A DNA stretch of 8,547 nucleotides from Clostridia bacterium. GTDB taxonomy: Bacteria; Bacillota; Clostridia; Christensenellales; UBA1242. Each line of letters starts with the position of its first letter. The first letter of the stretch is position 1. The translations under genes were made by a program, and so were the position numbers. Under the pieces are notes generated by a model. That model saw only the letters and a program-made list of their open reading frames with translations, ran no database searches and was not told the origin of the DNA. The DNA lies in NCBI GenBank assembly GCA_017616705.1, contig JAFZXQ010000085.1:1-8547 (forward strand), written 5' to 3'. Shown piece after piece: positions 1 to 6,158 of the stretch.

Positions 1-1
1 A

Positions 2-2170
2 GCCGAGCACCACGAAGGTTTAATCTGTACGACGGCCTGCATAGCAGGAACTGTTCCACAATGCATAATTCATGATGATATGGTGGGGGCTGTTAAACAA
101 CTTCTTTGGTTTAAAGATTTATTTGGTGATGATTTTTATATTGAACTTCAAAACCATGGCCTAGCCGACGAATTAAAGGCTATGCCTGTTATAAGAGAAC
201 TTGCTAAACAATACAACATTAAAACAATTGCAACTAATGATGTCCACTACATTAACAAAGATGACGCCGAAGCGCAGGATGTTTTGGTTTGCGTTCAAAC
301 AGGTAAAACTCTTGATGATCCTAACAGGTTTACAATGAGAACTTGTGATGAGTATTACCTTAAAAATTATGATGAGATGATTAAAGCGCTTCCTAATGAT
401 GCAGAAGCGTTGGCTAACACTCTTGAAATTGCTGAAAAATGTAACTTTGAATTTGCAAACCTTGATAAAAACAGATATATGTTCCCAGATTATCATGCGC
501 CTGATGGCAAAGATAATATGGCGTTTTTTGAAGAACTCTTGCATGATGGGCTAATTAAGCGTTATGGTGAAATAACCCCTGAAATTGAAGAAAGAGTTAA
601 TCGCGAAAAGGAAATGATTGTTGGAAAGGGTTTTGTTAACTATTTCTTAACTGTCCGTGACTACATAAACGCCGCAAGAGAAATGGGAATAAGCGTTGGC
701 CCAGGGCGTGGTTCAGGCGCTGGAAGTGTTGTTGCTTTTGCGCTTGGAATAACGAGCGTTAACCCGCTTAAATATGACCTTTTATTTGAAAGATTTTTGC
801 ATAACGAACGTGTTAGCGCACCTGACTTTGATATTGACTTTGCTGCAGAACGTCGTGAAGAAGTTGTTGAATATGTTAGAAAAAAATATGGTTATGACCA
901 TGTTGCTAATATCATAACTTTCGGAACAATGAAAGCAAAGAACGCAATTAAAGACGTTGCGCGTGTTTTAGGAATGCCTTATAGCCAAGGTGACAGAATA
1001 ACAAAACTTATTCCAAACGGAATTCCTTCTCCTGAAGTTATTAAGAAGGTTTTTGGGTTATATCAAGCCAAAGAAGGTGATAAAGACTTTGGCGTTGATT
1101 ATAGCGTTCCTGAACTTGTTGAAATGTATTCTGATTCTCAAATCAAAAGGCTTGTTGATATTGCTGCTAAGGTTGAAGATTGTCCAAGGCAAACAGGGGT
1201 TCATGCCTGTGGTGTTATAATTAGTCCACATAAACTAGGCGATATTATACCACTTTCACGAAATGGCGATGTTATAACAACTCAATTTGTTGGAACAGAT
1301 ATGGAGCGTCTTGGCCATATGAAGATGGACTTTTTAGGCCTTCAAAACTTAACTGATATCTCAGGCGCCATTGACATGATCAAAGCAAACCATGGGGTTG
1401 AAATTAACTTTGACAAAATGGAATATAACGATCCTGAAGTTTTCAAATTGATTTCAACAGGGAATACTAAGGCAATATTCCAACTTGAAAGTCCAGGATT
1501 CCAGAAGTTCTTAAGAGAGTTAAAACCAACCTGTCTAGAAGATATTATCGCCGGAATTAGCCTTTACAGGCCAGGGCCAATGGATATTATCCCAAGATAT
1601 GTTCATAACAAACATCACCCTGAAGATGTAACATATGCACATCCAATTCTAGAGCATATTGAAGACGTAACTTATGGCTGTATTGTTTATCAAGAGCAAG
1701 TTATGAGAATTGTTCAAGACATGGCTGGGTATACGCTTGGTCAAGCCGATAACGTTAGGCGTATGATGGGTAAGAAAAAGGTTGCGGCAATGGCAGCCGA
1801 GCAAGAAGTATTTATTCATGGACGTGGCGAAATCGTTGACCATGGTAAAGTTAGTCCGCCAATTGATGGTTGTATCAAAAGGGGGATTCCTGAAGATATC
1901 GCAAGACAAGTTTGGCAAGAAATGGCAAACTTCGCTAAATATGCGTTTAACAAGTCACATTCAGCAGCTTATGCTTATGTTGCTTATCAAACGGCTTATC
2001 TTAAAAACTATTACGAACCAGAGTTTTTAACTTCAGTTTTAAACAATAGAATAACGAAGATTGATGAAATAACCAATTATATTTCTCATTGTCGTGAAGA
2101 AAAAATAGCGATTCTTCCGCCAGATATTAACGAGAGCGGCGCATATTTGAATGTAAGGATAGAACTATAA
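2..2170 (+). CDS. dnaE: DNA polymerase III subunit alpha, N-terminal and catalytic portion (5' partial; frame broken at its end)
   Basis: This is the catalytic subunit of the bacterial replicase, which extends DNA at the fork in complex with the sliding clamp. The frame is open from base 2, before the ATG at 80, and the residues there (EGLICTTAC, then ELQNHG) are typical PHP-domain sequence, so the true start lies about 110-120 residues upstream of the window. Further on come the polymerase signature SVGPGRGSGAGS near 692-727, the catalytic aspartates in PDFDIDF (821-841), and the third catalytic aspartate in KMDFLGL (1322-1342). The SLYRPGPMD motif (about 1559-1585) and the FNKSHSAAYAYVAYQTAYLK region near 1946-2005 are also present. 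After PPDINESGAY the frame runs into a TAA at 2168-2170, while the homologous continuation lies in another frame. The 5-6 residues before that stop are therefore probably not native. The family assignment is very secure. Confidence 0.96.
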   Translation, partial: AEHHEGLICTTACIAGTVPQCIIHDDMVGAVKQLLWFKDLFGDDFYIELQNHGLADELKAMPVIRELAKQYNIKTIATNDVHYINKDDAEAQDVLVCVQTGKTLDDPNRFTMRTCDEYYLKNYDEMIKALPNDAEALANTLEIAEKCNFEFANLDKNRYMFPDYHAPDGKDNMAFFEELLHDGLIKRYGEITPEIEERVNREKEMIVGKGFVNYFLTVRDYINAAREMGISVGPGRGSGAGSVVAFALGITSVNPLKYDLLFERFLHNERVSAPDFDIDFAAERREEVVEYVRKKYGYDHVANIITFGTMKAKNAIKDVARVLGMPYSQGDRITKLIPNGIPSPEVIKKVFGLYQAKEGDKDFGVDYSVPELVEMYSDSQIKRLVDIAAKVEDCPRQTGVHACGVIISPHKLGDIIPLSRNGDVITTQFVGTDMERLGHMKMDFLGLQNLTDISGAIDMIKANHGVEINFDKMEYNDPEVFKLISTGNTKAIFQLESPGFQKFLRELKPTCLEDIIAGISLYRPGPMDIIPRYVHNKHHPEDVTYAHPILEHIEDVTYGCIVYQEQVMRIVQDMAGYTLGQADNVRRMMGKKKVAAMAAEQEVFIHGRGEIVDHGKVSPPIDGCIKRGIPEDIARQVWQEMANFAKYAFNKSHSAAYAYVAYQTAYLKNYYEPEFLTSVLNNRITKIDEITNYISHCREEKIAILPPDINESGAYLNVRIEL
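2153..2160 (+). other. Apparent one-base deletion (frameshift) in dnaE
   Basis: Sequence homologous to DnaE passes from the frame starting at base 2 into the frame one base back within GTAAGGAT. Adding one A here (GTAAAGGAT) gives an uninterrupted reading of ...GAYLNV-KDRTIRYGL..., which fits the family. There is no classical X XXY YYZ slippery heptamer at the junction and no strong hairpin just downstream. A shortened A-run, from sequencing or assembly error or from real mutation, is therefore favoured over programmed frameshifting. Confidence 0.85.
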
Positions 2171-3228
2171 GATATGGATTAAGCGCACTTAAAGGGAACG
2201 GTGAAGGCGTTTGTAAGGCTATTGTTGAAGAGCGTGAAAGAAATGGTAAGTTTAAAGACTTAACCGACTTCTTAAAGCGAACAATAACGCTTGGCGTTAA
2301 TAAACGTGTTATCGAAGGATTGATATTTAGTGGTGCGTTTGATTGCTTTGGTAAAAAGCGAAGCCAACTTGAAAGCGTTTATGAAAGCGCTGTAACACTT
2401 GCTGAAAAAGAAATCAAAAGCAGGTCAATGGGTCAGTTTAGCATCTTTGATACTATTGAAAATTCTGACGAAGGGAGCATTGTTTACCCTGACATTAGCG
2501 AATATTCAAAACAAATTCTTTTAAAGAAAGAGAAGGAAGTTTTGGGGCTTTATGTTTCAGGCCATCCACTTGACGATTATGCTGATATAATGAAAACATT
2601 TACTTTTAATTCTAGCATGATAACGCTTTCTAGCGGTGATGAAGTTATGAACGAAGATGGCGATTCTGAAGCCGAGGTTTTAAATGATACCGGCCTTGAA
2701 GATGGAATGAGTGTCACTTTTGGCGGAATGATTAGCGAGTTTAAGAAAAGATATACCAAAAAAGATAATAAAACCATGGCTCAACTTAGAGTTGAAGATA
2801 ACTATGGCTCATGTGAAGTTATGGTTTTCCCTAAGGCTTATGAAAAATATAAAAATGAACTTGCTGAAGACGTTATGTTAACAGTTTATGGCAAGGTTTC
2901 AATTAAGCCTGGCGAAAGACCATCAATAATAGGCGAGAGGCTTGAATTTTGGGAGAAGCCAAATAATAATGCTGAAATGATGGGCGAGAAAATAGAAGAG
3001 GTTAAAAAGAACCAAATTCTTTACCTTCAATATAATGTTTTAGACCCTAAGATTCACGCAAAAGTTATGAGCGCAACCATTTCAAAATCTGGCTCAGTTC
3101 CCGTTATTGTTCAATGGGAGAAGAAACTTTATAACAATGGCCTTAGCGTTATGATAAGTGATGAGCTTATGAGAGACCTTGAAGATCTTTTAGGGGAAGA
3201 AAACGTTAAACTTGTAACACGAAATTAA
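2155..3228 (+). CDS. dnaE: DNA polymerase III subunit alpha, C-terminal portion (same gene, shifted frame)
   Basis: This continues dnaE one frame back (-1). From about 2155 it reads KDRTIRYGLSALKGNGE, the expected continuation after PPDINES, so it is not a separate gene. The frame opens only after a stop at 2128-2130. Its first possible start codon is a TTG at 2320, inside the helix-hairpin-helix segment (GVNKRVIEGLIFSGAFD), which makes independent translation unlikely. The QFSIF motif at 2434-2448 matches the QxxLF-type internal clamp-binding motif of alpha subunits. An OB-fold region follows at about 2700-2960 (GMSVTFGGMISEFKK, then LRVEDNYGSCEVMVFP), then a short C-terminal tail. About 357 codons are visible; with the upstream piece this gives about 1,075 residues, consistent with a normal DnaE of roughly 1,190 once the missing N-terminus is added. 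The gene ends at TAA 3226-3228, just before a hairpin terminator. Confidence 0.93.
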   Translation, partial: KDRTIRYGLSALKGNGEGVCKAIVEERERNGKFKDLTDFLKRTITLGVNKRVIEGLIFSGAFDCFGKKRSQLESVYESAVTLAEKEIKSRSMGQFSIFDTIENSDEGSIVYPDISEYSKQILLKKEKEVLGLYVSGHPLDDYADIMKTFTFNSSMITLSSGDEVMNEDGDSEAEVLNDTGLEDGMSVTFGGMISEFKKRYTKKDNKTMAQLRVEDNYGSCEVMVFPKAYEKYKNELAEDVMLTVYGKVSIKPGERPSIIGERLEFWEKPNNNAEMMGEKIEEVKKNQILYLQYNVLDPKIHAKVMSATISKSGSVPVIVQWEKKLYNNGLSVMISDELMRDLEDLLGEENVKLVTRN

Positions 3229-3232
3229 AATT

Positions 3233-3262
3233 AAAAAAGAACCTAATTTTAGGTTCTTTTTT
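3233..3262. terminator. Bidirectional intrinsic terminator between dnaE and the importer operon
   Basis: The left arm AAAAAAGAACCTA (3233-3245) is perfectly complementary to the right arm TAGGTTCTTTTTT (3250-3262), with a four-base ATTT loop. The core is the 7-bp GAACCTA/TAGGTTC stem. Because it has A's on one side and T's on the other, it presents a stem plus U-tract to transcripts from either strand. It starts 5 bases after the dnaE stop and ends 1 base from the stop of the convergent permease gene, so it can end both transcripts. Confidence 0.9.
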
Positions 3263-3263
3263 G

Positions 3264-4073
3264 TTAGTTGTTTGACCCTGTTTTCTTAGCGACGATGGTT
3301 TCAATTCCAGCTATTATGAAATACATAATACTAGCAAGCAAGCAAAGAATAACAACGCCCGCCATAACGAGATTTAGATTGAAAACCTGCCCGCCATAAA
3401 CGATTAAATAGCCAAGCCCAGCCGAACTGTTAAGATATTCTCCCATAATAACTCCAACCCAGGCTAGCCCAACGTTAATTTTTAAAACAGAGATAATGTT
3501 AGCAAAGTTGCTTGGCAAAATTAATCTAAAAAGAATTTGGGCAGGCTTTGCTCCAAAAGTTTTCATGAGTTTAATTTGCTCAACGTTTGTGTTAACAAAA
3601 CCATTTAAAATGCTTATTGTTGTAACAACTATGCAAATTAAAACGCCCATTGTTATAATGGCCTTGCTTCCGGCTCCGACCCAAACAATAATTAATGGCC
3701 CAAGCGCAACTTTAGGAAGCGAGTTTAAAACGATTAAATATGGTTCAATTATTTTTCTAACAGGGGGAATAATATATAAAACTATTGCGATAACAAACCC
3801 GGCTAGCGAACTTATAAAAAAGGCAATTAATGTTTCTTTAAGGGTTACCCATGAGTGATAAACCAAATTCCCATCTTTAGCAATTCTAGCAATTTCTTTA
3901 AAGATTCGTGAAGGACTGCTTGTTATAAATGGGTCAACAATTCCAGTGTTTGCAACAATCTCCCAAATCAAAAAAATGCAAAATAGCAAGAAAATTCTGC
4001 AAAAATGCGTAAAAAATACGTTAAAATGCTGTTTTTGTAAAAAACGTAAGTGTTCTTTTGAATAATTTTTCAC
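3264..4073 (-). CDS. ABC transporter permease, NitT/TauT (ThiX/SsuC-like) family
   Basis: This is the membrane-spanning subunit of an importer, expected to work as a dimer with the ATPase encoded just upstream. It is about 269 residues with roughly six hydrophobic segments, beginning near residue 25. Family features are LNSLPKVALGPLIIVWVG at about 116-133 and the cytoplasmic EAA-type loop (KTFGAKPAQILFRLILP, about 171-187) that docks on the ATPase. The conserved GEYLNSSAGLGYLI stretch follows. The frame also allows a TTG start at 4088, but GGAGG at 4085-4081 sits 7 bases before a GTG at 4073, so the GTG is preferred. That GTG overlaps the ATPase stop as GTGA, a usual arrangement for translational coupling. 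The gene is last in the operon and runs into the shared terminator. The substrate cannot be told from the permease. Confidence 0.92.
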   Translation of the reverse strand: MKNYSKEHLRFLQKQHFNVFFTHFCRIFLLFCIFLIWEIVANTGIVDPFITSSPSRIFKEIARIAKDGNLVYHSWVTLKETLIAFFISSLAGFVIAIVLYIIPPVRKIIEPYLIVLNSLPKVALGPLIIVWVGAGSKAIITMGVLICIVVTTISILNGFVNTNVEQIKLMKTFGAKPAQILFRLILPSNFANIISVLKINVGLAWVGVIMGEYLNSSAGLGYLIVYGGQVFNLNLVMAGVVILCLLASIMYFIIAGIETIVAKKTGSNN

Positions 4074-4816
4074 GCTAGTTCCTCCCAAATTTCATCAAAG
4101 TAAGTGTTGTAATTTGGCTGTTTTCTTCTTTCAAATGGGGTAAGGTTTGAATCAAAATTGGTTGTTATGATTTTCTTAATAGTTCCTGGGCGTTTAGATA
4201 AAATGAAAATTTTATCGCTCATTGCAACGGCTTCGCCAATGTCGTGAGTTACTAAAATTGCTGTTTTATGTTCGTCGCGAATTATTTTATAAACATCGTT
4301 TTGAACGGTTAGCCTTGTTTGATAATCAAGCGCGCTAAATGGCTCATCAAGAAGTAAAATTTCAGGTTTTGTTGCAAGCGTTCTAATTAGAGCAACTCGT
4401 TGGCGCATTCCGCCAGAAAGATTGCTAGGGTGGTGATAAGTAAAATCGCCTAAACCATATTTTGCTAAAAGATTTTTTGCGTAACTAACATTTTCCTTGG
4501 TTGCTTTTTTCTGGGTAACAAGACCAAGTTTAACATTTGAAAGAATGTTTAGCCATTCAAAAAGATTATCCCTTTGAAACATATATCCAATTTTTGGATT
4601 AGGCTTAGTAACAACTTGACCATCTAAAATAACGCTTCCGCTAGAAGTTTTAATAAGCCCACTAATTATGTTTAGAATTGTGCTTTTCCCGCAACCGCTT
4701 GGCCCAACGATGCTAATAAATTCGCCATCATTAACGCTTAAAGATAAGTTTTTAAGAGCCTGGGTTTCGCCTAACTTTGAGTGGTAAATTAAACTAATGT
4801 TATCTAGTTTTAGCAT
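4070..4816 (-). CDS. ABC transporter ATP-binding protein, NitT/TauT (ThiZ/SsuB/TauB-like) family
   Basis: This is the cytoplasmic ATPase that powers the importer. All nucleotide-binding elements are intact in its 248 residues: Walker A GPSGCGKST at 38-46, Q-loop glutamine at 81 in GYMFQRDNLFEW, ABC signature LSGGMRQR at 133-140, Walker B LLLDEP at 154-159, D-loop SALD at 161-164 and switch histidine 191 in VTHD. The FQRDNLFEW stretch is typical of the nitrate/sulfonate/taurine group. The gene starts at ATG 4816 with AGGAG (4828-4824) 7 bases upstream, 16 bases after the stop of the binding-protein gene. Its TGA stop (4072-4070) overlaps the permease GTG. The spacing supports one transcript of three genes. 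The family call is firm; the substrate is not determined by this subunit. Confidence 0.95.
   Translation of the reverse strand: MLKLDNISLIYHSKLGETQALKNLSLSVNDGEFISIVGPSGCGKSTILNIISGLIKTSSGSVILDGQVVTKPNPKIGYMFQRDNLFEWLNILSNVKLGLVTQKKATKENVSYAKNLLAKYGLGDFTYHHPSNLSGGMRQRVALIRTLATKPEILLLDEPFSALDYQTRLTVQNDVYKIIRDEHKTAILVTHDIGEAVAMSDKIFILSKRPGTIKKIITTNFDSNLTPFERRKQPNYNTYFDEIWEELA
4081..4086 (-). promoter_or_regulatory. Ribosome binding site that decides the permease start
   Basis: On the - strand GGGAGG lies within the last codons of the ATPase gene and 7 bases ahead of the GTG at 4073. If translation began at the in-frame TTG at 4088, this site would fall inside the coding region and the TTG would have no equally good site of its own. 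Confidence 0.75.
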
Positions 4817-4832
4817 CTGTTTTCTCCTGGAG

Positions 4833-5819
4833 TTAAATTTTTAAAGCAAATGAATTATCAACAACGTCAGTCATCTTAATATTAGCGCTAGCATCAAGAG
4901 TGTTGGCGTTTTTTAAAACCTCCAAAAGTTTGTTAAAACTAGCCTCAGTCATTGCGCTTGAAGCCATCCAAGCATCAATGGCTTTATAACTTGTTACAGC
5001 ATAAGAAAGCGATTCAATTGATGAAGTTTCAAATGATGGTTGAAGCGCTCTAGCAACCGTTTCGCTGTCGTTAGTCATGATGAAGTTATATGCCTTTTTA
5101 ATTGCTCTTAAAAAGCCTTCAATTTTATCAGGATGGTTTTTCATAAAACTTGAAGTTGCCATAAAGCAAGTGTAGGGGATTTCGCCTGAATATGCGCCAA
5201 CTGACCCAACGATATATCCTAAGCCTTGGTTTTGATATTCTGTTGCCGTTGGCTCAAACATTGTGCAGAAATCACCGCTTCCGCCTTGAAAGGTCGGAAC
5301 CATTGCGCCAAAAGAGGTGTCAAGGTCAAGAGTTATGTTATTGCCATTGGTTAGACCCAGCGAATTAACGATATATTCAAAGGTCATAGCAGGCATTCCG
5401 CCACGCCTTCCAGCAATAACGGTTTTACCGGTTAAATCGGTTTGCCAATTAAAGTTATCTATTGGAGTTCTTGAAACTAAGAACGAACCATCACGTTTGG
5501 TTAATTGCCCAAAGATGATAGGGTGGTTTGTTGAGCCGTTGGCTCTAACATAAACAACGGTTTCAGGACCAAGTAATGCTATATCAGCGTTTCCTGAAAG
5601 CAGGCTTGACATACAAACGTCGCTTCCTTGACCGCTTGTTAGCTCTATTTTTATGCCTTCTTCTTCCATATAGCCTTGGTTAATTGCAACGTAAAGCGGA
5701 GCATAGAAAACGCTGTGGGTAACTTCGCTCATTCTAATAACGTCGCTATTTTTGCAGCCAACAAAACTAACGGAAAAGAATAGCATGATTGATAAGCAAA
5801 TTATTAAAAATTTTTTCAA
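4833..5819 (-). CDS. ABC transporter substrate-binding lipoprotein, NMT1/ThiY-like family
   Basis: This is a surface-anchored solute receptor that hands ligand to the permease. Its 328 residues begin with a Lys-Lys, hydrophobic signal segment (about 1-21) and a lipobox-like FVGC ending at Cys22, the probable lipidation site; Phe at -3 is less usual than Leu. The mature part has the NMT1/THI5-like signature: YAPLYVAINQGYMEEEGI near 39-56, GNADIALLGPE near 76-86, GRRGGMP at 137-143, and FEPTA at 188-192 followed by GEIPYTCF. Members of this family bind pyrimidine thiamine precursors, nitrate, sulfonates and other small molecules, and many clostridial relatives have no known ligand. The start is TTG at 5819, supported by AAGGAGGG (5833-5826) 6 bases upstream; no ATG fits the signal peptide. 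It is the first gene of the operon. I see no TPP riboswitch upstream, so a thiamine-related role is only a possibility. Confidence 0.92.
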   Translation of the reverse strand: MKKFLIICLSIMLFFSVSFVGCKNSDVIRMSEVTHSVFYAPLYVAINQGYMEEEGIKIELTSGQGSDVCMSSLLSGNADIALLGPETVVYVRANGSTNHPIIFGQLTKRDGSFLVSRTPIDNFNWQTDLTGKTVIAGRRGGMPAMTFEYIVNSLGLTNGNNITLDLDTSFGAMVPTFQGGSGDFCTMFEPTATEYQNQGLGYIVGSVGAYSGEIPYTCFMATSSFMKNHPDKIEGFLRAIKKAYNFIMTNDSETVARALQPSFETSSIESLSYAVTSYKAIDAWMASSAMTEASFNKLLEVLKNANTLDASANIKMTDVVDNSFALKI

Positions 5820-5852
5820 AATTTTCCCTCCTTATAAAAAATTGCTCAATGC

Positions 5853-5882
5853 ATTTTATGAAAGTTTTTGATAAAGGTTGAA
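5853..5882 (-). promoter_or_regulatory. Weak candidate promoter for the importer operon
   Basis: On the - strand TAAAAT (5858-5853, five of six matches to TATAAT) lies 18 bases from TTCAAC (5882-5877), a poor -35 match. This would start the transcript near 5846, about 27 bases before the TTG start of the lipoprotein gene. Another -35-like TTAACA (5891-5886) has no good -10 at normal spacing. The region must hold a promoter for this operon, but which hexamers are used is uncertain. Confidence 0.35.
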
Positions 5883-5899
5883 AAGTGTTAAGTTTTGTA

Positions 5900-5927
5900 T
5901 TGATATTTTTTATTTTTTGTTTATAAT
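5900..5927 (+). promoter_or_regulatory. Sigma-A-type promoter for the small membrane gene and valS
   Basis: TTGATA (5900-5905, five of six matches to TTGACA) and a perfect TATAAT (5922-5927) are separated by 16 bases in a T-rich stretch. Transcription would begin near 5934, about 20 bases before the GTG start at 5955. This leaves only enough leader for the ribosome site GGAGG at 5943-5947, with no space for a riboswitch or T-box. Confidence 0.75.
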
Positions 5928-5954
5928 GATATTAGTTAATTCGGAGGAATAAGG

Positions 5955-6149
5955 GTGAGATTAGTTATTAATATTATTGCCTTAGTCGTTTTGATTGTTG
6001 GGTTTGTTTTAGCCGTTTTTGCAAAATATATAATAACTGACAACAAGAAAAAGGGCGAACTAACGAGAAAACAAATTAAGCTTAGCTTAATTGGATATAT
6101 AATTTGCGGGTGTGCCGCTTTGATATTTTTAATTGGGAGTTTTTTTTAA
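5955..6149 (+). CDS. Small two-helix membrane protein of unknown function
   Basis: This encodes 64 residues from a GTG start with GGAGG (5943-5947) 7 bases upstream, and lies directly downstream of a good promoter. Residues about 3-25 form one hydrophobic helix rich in valine and isoleucine. A charged stretch follows (about 29-42, DNKKKGELTRKQIK), then a second hydrophobic helix to the C-terminus (about 44-63, ending LIGSFF). Two helices joined by a positive loop suggest an inner-membrane hairpin with the loop in the cytoplasm. I do not recognise a family. Its TAA stop overlaps the AAGGAG ribosome site of valS, whose ATG begins 9 bases later, so the two are probably co-transcribed and perhaps coupled in translation. 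The strong ribosome site, promoter and tight spacing argue for a real gene. It could be a stray conserved small protein with no link to valS beyond position. Confidence 0.75.
   Translation: MRLVINIIALVVLIVGFVLAVFAKYIITDNKKKGELTRKQIKLSLIGYIICGCAALIFLIGSFF
6074..6092 (+). repeat. Perfect 8-bp hairpin inside the small membrane gene
   Basis: AATTAAGC (6074-6081) and GCTTAATT (6085-6092) are exact reverse complements around a TTA loop. The element lies in the charged-loop/second-helix part of the 64-codon gene, about 67 bases ahead of the valS start. No T-run follows directly, so it is not a standard terminator. It may be chance in AT-rich DNA or may affect mRNA folding upstream of valS. Confidence 0.5.
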
Positions 6150-6158
6150 GGAGAATTT

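Noticed and set aside
1649..2030. Alternate-frame and antisense open frames within dnaE (1649-1918 on -, 1782-2030 on +)
   Set aside because: They lie entirely over strongly conserved polymerase sequence, have no ribosome sites of note and resemble no protein I know.
2140..2170. Programmed -1 ribosomal frameshift in dnaE
   Set aside because: There is no X XXY YYZ slippery sequence, no internal Shine-Dalgarno stimulator at the right spacing and no clear downstream stem-loop. A missing A is simpler.
2320..3228. A separate 302-residue protein starting at 2320
   Set aside because: The start is a TTG inside the helix-hairpin-helix motif of DnaE. Homologous sequence extends upstream to about 2155 without a break, so this is the tail of dnaE.
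5820..5954. TPP riboswitch or T-box in the divergent intergenic region
   Set aside because: Neither the TPP core motifs nor a T-box sequence (TGG-containing antiterminator box) is visible on either strand. The probable 5' leaders are only about 20-27 bases.
6106..6130. Intrinsic terminator between the small gene and valS
   Set aside because: The GCGG/CCGC stem is only 4 bp and is interrupted from the T-rich part by TTTGATA. Alone it is too weak to call.
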